Positions 1 through 5,455 of a stretch of DNA of 5,455 nucleotides are shown piece after piece. Positions within the stretch are counted from its first letter, which is position 1. The number at the start of each line of letters is the position of its first letter. The notes beneath the pieces are model-generated. The model was not told the DNA's origin and searched no databases. It saw only the letters and a program-made list of their open reading frames with translations. The stretch is from positions 1 through 5,455 of the forward strand of contig JAKJAE010000212.1 of NCBI GenBank assembly GCA_022707665.1, in the 5' to 3' direction. The position numbers were made by a program, and so were the translations under genes. The stretch is from Chloroflexota bacterium. Its GTDB lineage: Bacteria; Chloroflexota; Anaerolineae; B4-G1; SLSP01.

Positions 1-8
1 GGTTCAGG

Positions 9-605
9 ATGAACATCGGTATTGTCGTCTACTCATATGACGGACACGCACTGTCCGCAGCCACGAAACTCCAGGCGAAGCTGGTCGCGCGTGGTCATCA
101 GGTAACCCTGGATCGGCTGGAGACCGTGGAGCCGCTGCAGATGGGCAACACGACCGCAACGCTCAGAGCTTTGCCTGCCGTCGATGGGCATGATGCCCTG
201 GCCCTTGCCTGCCCCGTGCGAGGGAGAATGCCCGCGCCACCGATGCGTGTATTCCTGGAAGAGATCCCGTCGCCTGCAGACAAGACCATAGCGTTTCTTG
301 TTCCCGGGGTCATGCCCTTCGCATGCGGGCGCCGGCAGACGCTTGAGCAGTTGAGACGGACGTGCGAAAGCAAGGGCGCGACCGTCGTTGGCTCGGGGAG
401 TGTGTGGGCAGGGCCGGGCAGCGATGGGCTACCTATTCGGCACGCTGGACATGGACCGCATTCTCACGGGGACGCGGCTGGAAAACAAGGCCTCCGTCTC
501 CTTGCCCGATCGACTTGGACTGCGGGCAATCGGGAACGGCGAGTTCACCATATCGCGAGAGGAATGGGCTGGAAAGCGCCAGGAATCGTGAGCCACCGGA
601 GATGA
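9..605 (+). CDS. Flavodoxin-family protein, C-terminus probably frameshifted
   Basis: The N-terminal part reads as a short-chain flavodoxin, an FMN-binding electron carrier or flavin-dependent redox protein of the cytoplasm. Seen: a first beta strand MNIGIVVYS followed by a phosphate-binding-type loop YSYDGHALS (residues 8-16). Relatives usually have T/S-x-T-G-x-T/S here, so Asp11 is unusual. Also seen are a hydrophobic strand around residues 62-68 followed by SPVRG-like CPVRG, a strand IAFLVPGVMPF near 94-104, and KGATVVGSGSVW near 122-133, which is typical of the last strand and lies close to the normal end of such proteins (about 150-165 aa). Beyond about residue 138 the frame gives a His/Arg/Gly-rich tail with poor third-position G+C. 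The +1 frame (about 434-591, from MGYLFGTLDMD to a TGA at 589-591) has much better codon character. I infer an indel or rearrangement near 400-430, or a sequencing error. The start lies 8 bases from the window edge, with AGG immediately before the ATG, so its ribosome site cannot be judged. Confidence 0.6.
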   Translation: MNIGIVVYSYDGHALSAATKLQAKLVARGHQVTLDRLETVEPLQMGNTTATLRALPAVDGHDALALACPVRGRMPAPPMRVFLEEIPSPADKTIAFLVPGVMPFACGRRQTLEQLRRTCESKGATVVGSGSVWAGPGSDGLPIRHAGHGPHSHGDAAGKQGLRLLARSTWTAGNRERRVHHIARGMGWKAPGIVSHRR

Positions 606-649
606 CGAGGAGCGACGCTCTGAAATCGTGAACCATACCGTCGCCGGAG

Positions 650-658
650 TGGTATACT
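650..658 (+). promoter_or_regulatory. Candidate extended -10 promoter
   Basis: The sequence TGGTATACT matches the extended -10 consensus TGnTATAAT at all but one position. It lies in the non-coding gap between the flavodoxin-type gene and the acyltransferase-like gene. No good -35 hexamer is seen; TGAACC at 629-634 with an 18-base spacer is weak, as is common for extended -10 promoters. Transcription would begin near 664-667, about 43 bases before the start codon at 709. It is a plausible promoter for the 709-3533 unit, judged from sequence only. Confidence 0.4.
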
Positions 659-708
659 ACCGGCTATGACACTACAAGAACAGCAAGGCACGGCGACGGA
701 GGGTACGA

Positions 709-1992
709 ATGAGTAGCCAAGCGCCCGCTGCTCGTCGCTGGTACCGGCTGGACAACGCGGCAAACGTATATCCGGCCGTCAGAAGTAAGACGCGTCCGGG
801 CCTCTTCCGGGTATCTGCAACGCTGAATGAGCCCGTACAGCCCGACTTGCTCCAGCAGGCACTCGGCGACACGCTCAGGCGCATTCCCAGCTTCTCCGTG
901 AGGATGCGTTCCGGACTCTTCTGGCACTACTTTCGCCACGCTGAAGATGAGCTGACGATCCAGGAAGATGTCAGGAACCCCTGCATGGGCCTCTCCGCCC
1001 GGAAGGACAAGGGATTCCAGATCCGCGTGCGATACCACGATCGTCGCATCGCGCTTGAGGTCTTCCACTCGGTCTCCGACGGCTCGGGGACCTTGGCCTT
1101 TCTGAAAACGCTGACAGCGCGGTATCTCTGGAAGTGTGGCATAGCGATTCCTGCGACGCATGGCGTTCTGGATTGCGATCAGCCCGCGCAACCCGCCGAA
1201 GCTGCTGATGACTTCGATGCCTTCGCCGGACGGAGTACACCGCGAGGACGCCGGGAGGCGCGCGCCTACCATGTCTCAGGAACCAGGGTACCCCACCTCA
1301 CGCTCAACATCACGACGGGCACGCTGCCCGTGGGAGCGGTCAAAGAGGAGGCCAGGCGCTATGGTGTATCCATCACCGAGTACCTGACGGCCTGCTACTT
1401 GCATATCCTCAACAGCATCCAGGCGTCCGAACACCGGCGCCGTCCGTTGCCCGTCAAAGTTCAAGTCCCGGTGAATCTGCGCCGGTTCCATCCCTCCGAG
1501 ACGTTGCGCAACTTCTCCTCCTACGTCACACCCGGCATCGATCCGACCCACGGTGAGTATTCATTCGAGGAGATCCTATCTCTGGTCCATCACTTCATGC
1601 GCTATGAGGTCACCGACAAGCATCTACGCTCGCGCGTGGCAGCCAATACCCGAACCGAACAGCACGCCCTGATCAGGATCACGCCTCTGTTCCTCAAGAA
1701 CCGGCTGATCAACCTCGGCTACCAGCTATCCGGGCCCGCGATCTACACCAGCGTTATGACCAACCTTGGGATGGTCCAGGTCCCGCCCGAGATGGCGGAA
1801 CACGTGGCAACGTTTGACTTCCACCTTGGGCCATCGTACACCACGAATGTCGACTGCGGCGTCCTTGGCTATCGCGACAAGCTGAGGATCAACTTCACCC
1901 GCGTGATCCACGAGCCAATCGTGGAACGTGCTTTCTTCACCTTCCTGGTTCGCCAGGGCATACCGGTGAAAGTCGAGAGCAACAGCGAGTAA
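709..1992 (+). CDS. Condensation-domain acyltransferase-like protein
   Basis: A 427-aa protein with the chloramphenicol-acetyltransferase/condensation fold, in the group often annotated as alcohol acetyltransferase. Seen: the N-terminal signature WYRLDNAANVYPA (residues 11-23), typical of this family; the active-site motif HSVSDG (120-125), giving His120 as likely catalytic base and Asp124 as structural acid; PVNLRRF at 254-260; and TNLGMVQVP at 351-359, a counterpart of the SNLG-type segment that lines the acceptor channel. Length is normal for a free-standing condensation protein (about 420-450 aa), with no carrier or adenylation domain. Members transfer acyl groups from CoA or carrier thioesters to hydroxyl or amine acceptors; the substrate here cannot be inferred. 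The ATG is preceded by GGAGGG at 698-703 with 5-base spacing, which supports this start. It ends two bases before the zinc-ribbon membrane protein, so the two are probably co-translated. No signal peptide or membrane segment is seen. The family call is firm and the reaction unknown. Confidence 0.82.
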   Translation: MSSQAPAARRWYRLDNAANVYPAVRSKTRPGLFRVSATLNEPVQPDLLQQALGDTLRRIPSFSVRMRSGLFWHYFRHAEDELTIQEDVRNPCMGLSARKDKGFQIRVRYHDRRIALEVFHSVSDGSGTLAFLKTLTARYLWKCGIAIPATHGVLDCDQPAQPAEAADDFDAFAGRSTPRGRREARAYHVSGTRVPHLTLNITTGTLPVGAVKEEARRYGVSITEYLTACYLHILNSIQASEHRRRPLPVKVQVPVNLRRFHPSETLRNFSSYVTPGIDPTHGEYSFEEILSLVHHFMRYEVTDKHLRSRVAANTRTEQHALIRITPLFLKNRLINLGYQLSGPAIYTSVMTNLGMVQVPPEMAEHVATFDFHLGPSYTTNVDCGVLGYRDKLRINFTRVIHEPIVERAFFTFLVRQGIPVKVESNSE

Positions 1993-1994
1993 CC

Positions 1995-2702
1995 ATGCCT
2001 TACTGTGTGAATTGCGGCGTAGAACTGAATAGCGACGCCAAGCGGTGTCCGTTGTGCGGTGTGCGGGTTGTGTTGCCGCCTTCGCTCAGAGGGAACTCAG
2101 ACACCAGCACGCAACCCAGAAAACGCGACATTGCGGAGAGCGTTTTCGACAAGGGCCTGTGGATACAGGTGACCTCCACCCTGATGGTCATCCCCGCGCT
2201 CCTCTCGGTGGTAGTCAATGTGCTCTCGGGCACAGGGCTCAGCTGGTCACTCTACGTCGTCACGGCCCTGGGAGCAGTCTGGGTATGGTGCATCAGCCCG
2301 TTTCTCTTTCGGAGGAACATCGTGCCCCTCTGGATCGCGATCGACTCAGTCGCGCTACTGGGGTTGCTCGCCGTGGTCAATGCGCTTTCGCCCAGGCCAG
2401 GATGGTTTGTTCCACTGGCCCTGCCGATTTCCGCGAGTCTGAGTGTGCTGGTACTGATGCTCGTAGTTCTGACGAAACGCAGGGTTCTGCGTGAATTGCA
2501 CATCGTGGCGGCGGGGCTCCTGTCACTGGGGCTGTTCTGCCTGATCGTCGAAGGCGCCGTCGATCTGTACCTGACGCAGGTGCTAAGGCCGCAGTGGTCG
2601 CTCATCGTGCTAGCAGTGTGTGCCCCATTGGCCGTTGTCGCGATGCTGCTACAGCGACGGCGTGCCGTCGTCGAAGATATGAAGATGTGGCTTCGGATGT
2701 AG
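1995..2702 (+). CDS. Zinc-ribbon six-helix membrane protein, DUF6320-like
   Basis: A 235-aa protein of unknown biochemical function. Seen: an N-terminal zinc ribbon with CxxC pairs at Cys4/Cys7 and Cys18/Cys21 (YCVNCG and RCPLCG), a polar linker to about residue 54, then six hydrophobic segments at roughly 56-78, 83-105, 109-131, 137-160, 168-190 and 200-220, and a basic C-terminal tail (RRR at 221-223). The architecture matches DUF6320-type proteins, which from memory occur next to condensation-type 'alcohol acetyltransferase' genes. The start codon follows the upstream stop by two bases and has only a weak GCGAG at 1985-1989, so translation probably depends on coupling with the acyltransferase-like gene. 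With basic residues flanking both ends of the membrane domain, the ribbon is likely cytoplasmic, where it could dock the acyltransferase at the membrane; this is inference. It could instead be a transporter or a sensor. Confidence 0.8.
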   Translation: MPYCVNCGVELNSDAKRCPLCGVRVVLPPSLRGNSDTSTQPRKRDIAESVFDKGLWIQVTSTLMVIPALLSVVVNVLSGTGLSWSLYVVTALGAVWVWCISPFLFRRNIVPLWIAIDSVALLGLLAVVNALSPRPGWFVPLALPISASLSVLVLMLVVLTKRRVLRELHIVAAGLLSLGLFCLIVEGAVDLYLTQVLRPQWSLIVLAVCAPLAVVAMLLQRRRAVVEDMKMWLRM

Positions 2703-2789
2703 CCACCCGGGCTCAACCAGGAAGGGCGCCGCTCTCCGCGCTGCCTGCACAGGGCACCAACTCGACCAACAGATGAGGAGGGCACCACG

Positions 2790-3533
2790 ATGAGACAACT
2801 GTGCATCACACCCGTGATGGGCAAGCGATTGATCGGCAAGGGGATGGCGCAACACCCGCACGTCCAGGCCATCCTGGACCACGGCAAGCTCGTTGTCATT
2901 GCCGGCACAACCAACGGCTACGTCGCCGAGGAGATCCTGTCCGCACTGGGGCAGGCGGAAGGGTTCACCCGCAAGGGATTCCGTCGCGGTGTTACCGTGG
3001 CCCCCGGAAGCCGGCTCCCGGACCTGGAGCTGCCTGGTGACGTCGTCATCGTCGACGGCAAGTGGCAGCGTGGCAAGACGATCTTTGACGTGGCGGACGA
3101 CCTTAGAGCTGGCGACGTTGTACTCAAGGGCGCCAACGCATTCGATCCCTACGGGCAGGCAGCCGTCCAGATCGGCCATCCTCAGGCGGGGACAGTCCAT
3201 GCCGCCCTCGCAGCGGTCTATGGGCGGCGTGCGCGGCTCATCATCCCTGTGGGCCTGGAGAAGCGCGTCACCGATGACGTCGTCGAGCTGGCCCGGCTGA
3301 TCAATGCACCGGAAGCCATAGGGCCTCGCTTGTACCCCATCTATGGGGAACTCTTCACTGAGCTTGACGCCATTGCGTTGCTGACCGGGGCTTACGCACA
3401 GCTCATCGCGGGCGGCGGAATCTACGGCGCAGAGGGATCGGCGTGGATTGCAGTCACGGGCTCCGACGAGCAAGAGGAAGCAGCGGTGGCCCTGGTCCGT
3501 TCAGTGCGCGACGAACCGCCTTGTGAGGTCTAG
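2790..3533 (+). CDS. Conserved protein of unknown function, possible ISOCOT-like fold
   Basis: A 247-aa soluble protein that I recognise as a conserved hypothetical type rather than a named enzyme. Seen: IAGTTNGYVAEEIL (residues 37-50), a strand followed by a Gly/Thr loop and helix like those that bind phosphates; VIVDGKW (86-92); LKGANAFDPYG (112-122); IGHPQAGT (128-135); LIIPVGLEKRV (150-160); and a glycine-rich IAGGGIYGAEGS (206-217). The order of a GTT-type loop, a K-G-A-N-A-x-D segment and a late glycine-rich loop recalls the ribose-5-phosphate isomerase/DeoR C-terminal/CoA-transferase (ISOCOT) superfamily, so binding of a sugar phosphate, nucleotide or CoA compound is possible but inferred. 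No signal peptide or membrane segment is present. AGGAGG at 2776-2781, 8 bases before the ATG, supports the start. The 87-base gap from the membrane protein contains no clear terminator, so it may be read from the same transcript while having its own strong ribosome site. Confidence 0.75.
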   Translation: MRQLCITPVMGKRLIGKGMAQHPHVQAILDHGKLVVIAGTTNGYVAEEILSALGQAEGFTRKGFRRGVTVAPGSRLPDLELPGDVVIVDGKWQRGKTIFDVADDLRAGDVVLKGANAFDPYGQAAVQIGHPQAGTVHAALAAVYGRRARLIIPVGLEKRVTDDVVELARLINAPEAIGPRLYPIYGELFTELDAIALLTGAYAQLIAGGGIYGAEGSAWIAVTGSDEQEEAAVALVRSVRDEPPCEV

Positions 3534-3550
3534 ACAACGACGACCCTCAA

Positions 3551-3585
3551 CGCCTGGCAGCGCCCCGACTGGGCGTTGCCAGGCG
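3551..3585. terminator. Strong GC-rich hairpin, probable terminator
   Basis: An inverted repeat starts 17 bases after the stop of the preceding gene. The outer arms CGCCTGGCA and TGCCAGGCG are exactly complementary. The inner arms GCGCCC and GGGCGT pair with one G-U wobble, leaving a 5-base loop CGACT: a 15-bp stem in 35 bases. No T-run follows on the plus strand, and no A-run precedes it to serve the minus strand. Position and stability fit the end of the 709-3533 unit. It may work as a U-less or factor-assisted terminator or as an mRNA 3' stabiliser, and could act for both strands. Confidence 0.6.
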
Positions 3586-3655
3586 GCCCCAGTTCCAACG
3601 CAGGCAACGATCAATCGGGATAGCGCCAATTCCCTGGCGAGGACGGCCCGAACCT

Positions 3656-3925
3656 CTAGGCTACCCAAGGGTAGAGCTTAACCCCGACGTCACACATAGC
3701 CGCCAACGTGTCGAGACAGCTCTGCGTGCACTCCCCCAATGCAACGCGCCCCATCTCGGCAGTCCACTTCGCTCGGTTGCCTCTCCTTCTTCGGGAGTCT
3801 GCCCGCCGCAATTCATCATCTCGGGCGTCAGCGTCCGCAGGTGCAGCAGATGGAACGACGCCCAATGACACGGACGCCACCCCGGCAACCACCAGAAAAG
3901 ACTGTCTGATTCGGCTCTTGTTCAT
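3656..3925 (-). CDS. Possible small exported cysteine-containing protein
   Basis: A minus-strand reading frame for an 89-aa protein with no family I recognise. Seen: a basic N-terminus (MNKSRIRQ), a hydrophobic stretch around residues 10-24 (FLVVAGVASVSLGVV) and small residues SAAPADA at 26-32 that fit signal peptidase cleavage, then a charged Arg-rich section (40-51) and a C-terminal part with Cys66, Cys70 and Cys78 (CxxxC then seven residues then C). The mature part would be about 57 aa. ATG at 3925-3923 is preferred because a weak GAGTGG lies 8 bases upstream; a GTG four codons further out (3937) is possible. It diverges from the NTF2-like gene across 53 bases, and converges on the hairpin at 3551-3585. 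Codon character is acceptable but not strong. The signal-peptide layout is the main support; a chance frame in a non-coding gap remains quite possible. Confidence 0.35.
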   Translation of the reverse strand: MNKSRIRQSFLVVAGVASVSLGVVPSAAPADADARDDELRRADSRRRRGNRAKWTAEMGRVALGECTQSCLDTLAAMCDVGVKLYPWVA

Positions 3926-3978
3926 AATATCGTCCACTCAGGTTGACCCGTAGGACAATCCTGATAGAACATCTCCTT

Positions 3979-4449
3979 ATGGACAATGCTAACCTTCTGC
4001 GTGACAAATCAACACCAGAGTTGCTTACCGCCAACCGCATCCGCGAACTCTGGTCCAAAACATACAACCGAGAGGGTAAACCCGACTGGTCACATATTCT
4101 ACCCTACTACCACGAGGATATCGTTTTCCAGGACAGCATACAACGCATTGAGGGTATCGACGCGTTCACCGCGCTGTGTGAACGCCTGACCCGCAGGTGC
4201 AAACAACTCCATATGGACATTGGCACTATCGTCGTGGAACCCAGAGAGGTGTTCATGGAATGGACGATGACCATGATGTTTCGCCGGTGGCCTAGTTCCC
4301 CCGTCCACGGGTGCTCCAGGCTCACGCTGGGTGACAACGGTAGGATCGTGCAACAGCGTGACTACTACGATTTGTGGGGCGACATCTTCGACGGCATTCC
4401 CTGGTTCCGCCGGTTCTATCGGCGCTTCATGCATAGGTACTTTGGATAG
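3979..4449 (+). CDS. NTF2/SnoaL-like protein
   Basis: A 156-aa single-domain protein of the NTF2-like (SnoaL-like polyketide cyclase) superfamily, a cone-shaped alpha+beta barrel that holds a hydrophobic ligand. Seen: an N-terminal helix with ELWSKTYN, then YYHEDIVFQDSIQRIEG (near 46-62), the strand-turn signature of these proteins; the central strand MEWTMTMMF; GCSRLTLGDNGRIVQQRDYYDLW (near 113-135), where the RDYYD stretch is characteristic; and a basic, aromatic C-terminus (WFRRFYRRFMHRYFG). From memory, this resembles the NTF2-family proteins found beside an SDR and an FAD/NAD(P) oxidoreductase in proteobacterial RpoE/ChrR singlet-oxygen lipid clusters. ATG 3979 is chosen; a TTG at 3943 would add 12 unconvincing residues. 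There is no good ribosome site (only GATAGAA, 9 bases away). It leads the unit, with the SDR 13 bases downstream. Its first part is lower in G+C than its neighbours. The true function (cyclase, isomerase or ligand-binding) is not determinable. Confidence 0.78.
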   Translation: MDNANLLRDKSTPELLTANRIRELWSKTYNREGKPDWSHILPYYHEDIVFQDSIQRIEGIDAFTALCERLTRRCKQLHMDIGTIVVEPREVFMEWTMTMMFRRWPSSPVHGCSRLTLGDNGRIVQQRDYYDLWGDIFDGIPWFRRFYRRFMHRYFG

Positions 4450-4462
4450 CGAGTGTTCAGAA

Positions 4463-5395
4463 GTGAGACTCCCCGACGAGCTGATCTTCATCACAAACCG
4501 ACGGTTGCCACAACGAACGACCGACACAAGGCTTAATGGGCGAATCTGCATTGTCGCTGGCGCCACATCAGGCGTTGGCTATCAGGCCGCAAAACGTCTG
4601 GCCCAGGCGGGCGCCACATTGGTTCTGGTCTGCCGTAACCCAGCGAAGGGCAAAAACGTAACCGAGGAACTCGCAGGCACCTATGGCGTCCGGACAGATG
4701 TGGTGTTAGCTGATTTCGAAAACCTTGCGACCGTTCGGACTGCCGCTGAGGAAATCCTGGATAGATACCCCCGGATCGATGTTCTGGTCAACAGTGCCGG
4801 CATCCACAGAACTCGCCGAACCCTGACAGCGAGCGGGATTGAGGCTGTGTTCTGCGTGAATCATCTGGCATCGTTCCTCCTCACCCGGTTGCTCCTAGAG
4901 AGACTCAAGAACAGCGCTCCTTCACGAATCATCCAGGTGAACTCGGAGGGACATCGCTTCGGCGGCCTCAATGTCGAAGACATCAACTGGAGCCGGCGGC
5001 ATTGGCGCTACCACGGGCTCTTGTCCTATGGTGCGTCGAAAGTAGCGCAACTCCTCACGGTTCGCGAACTGGCGGAGCGCCTCACCGGAACTGGCGTCAC
5101 GATCAACGCGATGCACCCTGGAGCAGTTAAGACGAACATCGGGATGGACAACGGCCCTATCTACCGGTGGTATCGGCGCAACGTGGTCAACCGGTTCCTG
5201 GAAGACCCCCGTGTTGCCGGTGAAGCCATTTACTACCTTGCAGCAGCGCCGGAGTTGGCCAACGTCAGTGGCAAGTACTTCAACATGACCATTGAGGAAC
5301 CGCCAGCATCCTACGTGATGGACCACAGGGTCGGCACAAAGGTCTGGGAGAGCAGCGAAGAGCTCACCGGTCTAGCTAGATCGCCTGAGTTGTGA
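4463..5395 (+). CDS. Short-chain dehydrogenase/reductase, retinol-dehydrogenase-like
   Basis: A 310-aa NAD(P)-dependent oxidoreductase of the classical SDR family, closest in feel to retinol dehydrogenase/WW-oxidoreductase-type members that act on lipophilic alcohols, aldehydes or ketones. Seen (numbering from GTG 4463): the dinucleotide loop AGATSGVG (32-39, Ala where TG is usual); CRNP with Arg58, suggesting NADP(H) preference; ADFEN (83-87), the acidic adenine contact; NSAG (110-113) in place of NNAG; Asn133; the catalytic-serine region VNSEGHRFGG with Ser161; YGASK with Tyr189 and Lys193; and HPGAVKTN (218-225). The catalytic set Asn-Ser-Tyr-Lys is complete. The start is uncertain: no in-frame ATG lies between the upstream gene's stop and the cofactor loop. 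GTG 4463 with weak GCGAG upstream is preferred over TTG 4442, which would overlap the NTF2 gene, and TTG 4505. It probably works with the NTF2-like protein before it and the flavoprotein 15 bases after it. Confidence 0.85.
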   Translation: MRLPDELIFITNRRLPQRTTDTRLNGRICIVAGATSGVGYQAAKRLAQAGATLVLVCRNPAKGKNVTEELAGTYGVRTDVVLADFENLATVRTAAEEILDRYPRIDVLVNSAGIHRTRRTLTASGIEAVFCVNHLASFLLTRLLLERLKNSAPSRIIQVNSEGHRFGGLNVEDINWSRRHWRYHGLLSYGASKVAQLLTVRELAERLTGTGVTINAMHPGAVKTNIGMDNGPIYRWYRRNVVNRFLEDPRVAGEAIYYLAAAPELANVSGKYFNMTIEEPPASYVMDHRVGTKVWESSEELTGLARSPEL

Positions 5396-5410
5396 GTGAG
5401 GGTAGCCAAA

Positions 5411-5455
5411 ATGGACTACGACGCGATTATTGTCGGTGCAGGCATGGCCGGGCTG
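5411..5455 (+). CDS. FAD-dependent oxidoreductase, N-terminal fragment cut by window edge
   Basis: Only 15 codons are present, reading MDYDAIIVGAGMAGL. This is a first beta strand followed by the GxGxxG dinucleotide-binding loop (Gly9, Gly11, Gly14) of a Rossmann-type FAD protein. The DYDAIIVGAGMAGL style is common in phytoene desaturase/retinol saturase-like and geranylgeranyl reductase-like flavoproteins, but 15 residues cannot distinguish these from amine oxidases or other FAD enzymes. GAGGG at 5398-5402, 8 bases before the ATG, is a good ribosome site. The 15-base gap after the SDR stop indicates co-transcription. The rest of the gene lies beyond the window. Confidence 0.7.
   Translation, partial: MDYDAIIVGAGMAGL

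Noticed and set aside
433..636. Minus-strand 67-codon frame opposite the end of the flavodoxin-type gene
   Set aside because: It has no recognisable motif, and the plus strand shows the better codon character; it is a shadow frame.
664..1272. Long minus-strand frame of 202 codons
   Set aside because: It lies opposite the condensation-domain gene, whose motifs and ribosome site are clear; in G+C-rich DNA such antisense frames are common.
2703..2789. Terminator between the membrane protein and the 2790 gene
   Set aside because: Only weak GC-rich partial complementarities are seen and no T-run; nothing supports a terminator.
2649..3473. Minus-strand frame of 274 codons
   Set aside because: It mirrors the 2790-3533 gene, which has a strong ribosome site and conserved-looking motifs; the antisense product is low-complexity and unrecognisable.
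3943..3978. TTGACC at 3943-3948 with GATAGA at 3963-3968 as a promoter for the NTF2-like gene
   Set aside because: The spacer is only 14 bases and the -10 matches just three of six positions; not strong enough to call.
4331..4462. ATG 4331 as start of the SDR gene
   Set aside because: This would overlap the NTF2-like gene by about 119 bases in another frame with a composition unlike an SDR; the NTF2 frame there carries the conserved RDYYDLW motif.

Overview
This is a bacterial chromosomal segment, G+C-rich at roughly 60% by eye, densely packed and read mostly left to right. No RNA genes, CRISPR arrays, insertion sequences or phage genes are visible. The organism cannot be named from the sequence. 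The mix of gene families suggests an anaerobic or facultative lineage such as Chloroflexota (Dehalococcoidia-like) or a related Gram-positive or actinobacterial group, but this is only an impression from family resemblance.

Left part (1-605): a flavodoxin-family gene. Its N-terminal ~138 codons are convincing, but coding character appears to move to another frame near position 420, so its C-terminus is probably frameshifted or rearranged.

Central unit (about 650-3585): an extended -10 promoter candidate (650-658) precedes a condensation-fold acyltransferase-like protein carrying HSVSDG (709-1992). Two bases later comes a zinc-ribbon protein with six predicted membrane segments, of DUF6320 type (1995-2702). 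After 87 bases with a strong ribosome binding site comes a conserved protein of unknown function (2790-3533). A 35-nt near-perfect hairpin (3551-3585) closes the unit. The first two genes look translationally coupled and may form a membrane-associated acyl-transfer system of unknown substrate.

Gap (3534-3978): it holds the hairpin, then nothing recognisable at 3586-3655, then a possible minus-strand gene for a small exported cysteine-containing protein (3656-3925). That gene diverges from the next unit across a 53-base spacer.

Right part (3979-5455, continuing beyond the window): an NTF2/SnoaL-like protein, a retinol-dehydrogenase-like short-chain dehydrogenase, and the first 15 codons of an FAD-dependent oxidoreductase, spaced 13-15 bases apart. 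From memory of the families, an NTF2-like protein, an SDR and an FAD/NAD(P) oxidoreductase also occur together in the singlet-oxygen (RpoE/ChrR) lipid-modification clusters of proteobacteria. A lipid or isoprenoid redox role is therefore a reasonable but unproven hypothesis. The start of this unit is visibly lower in G+C than the rest (about 52% over 3961-4200).
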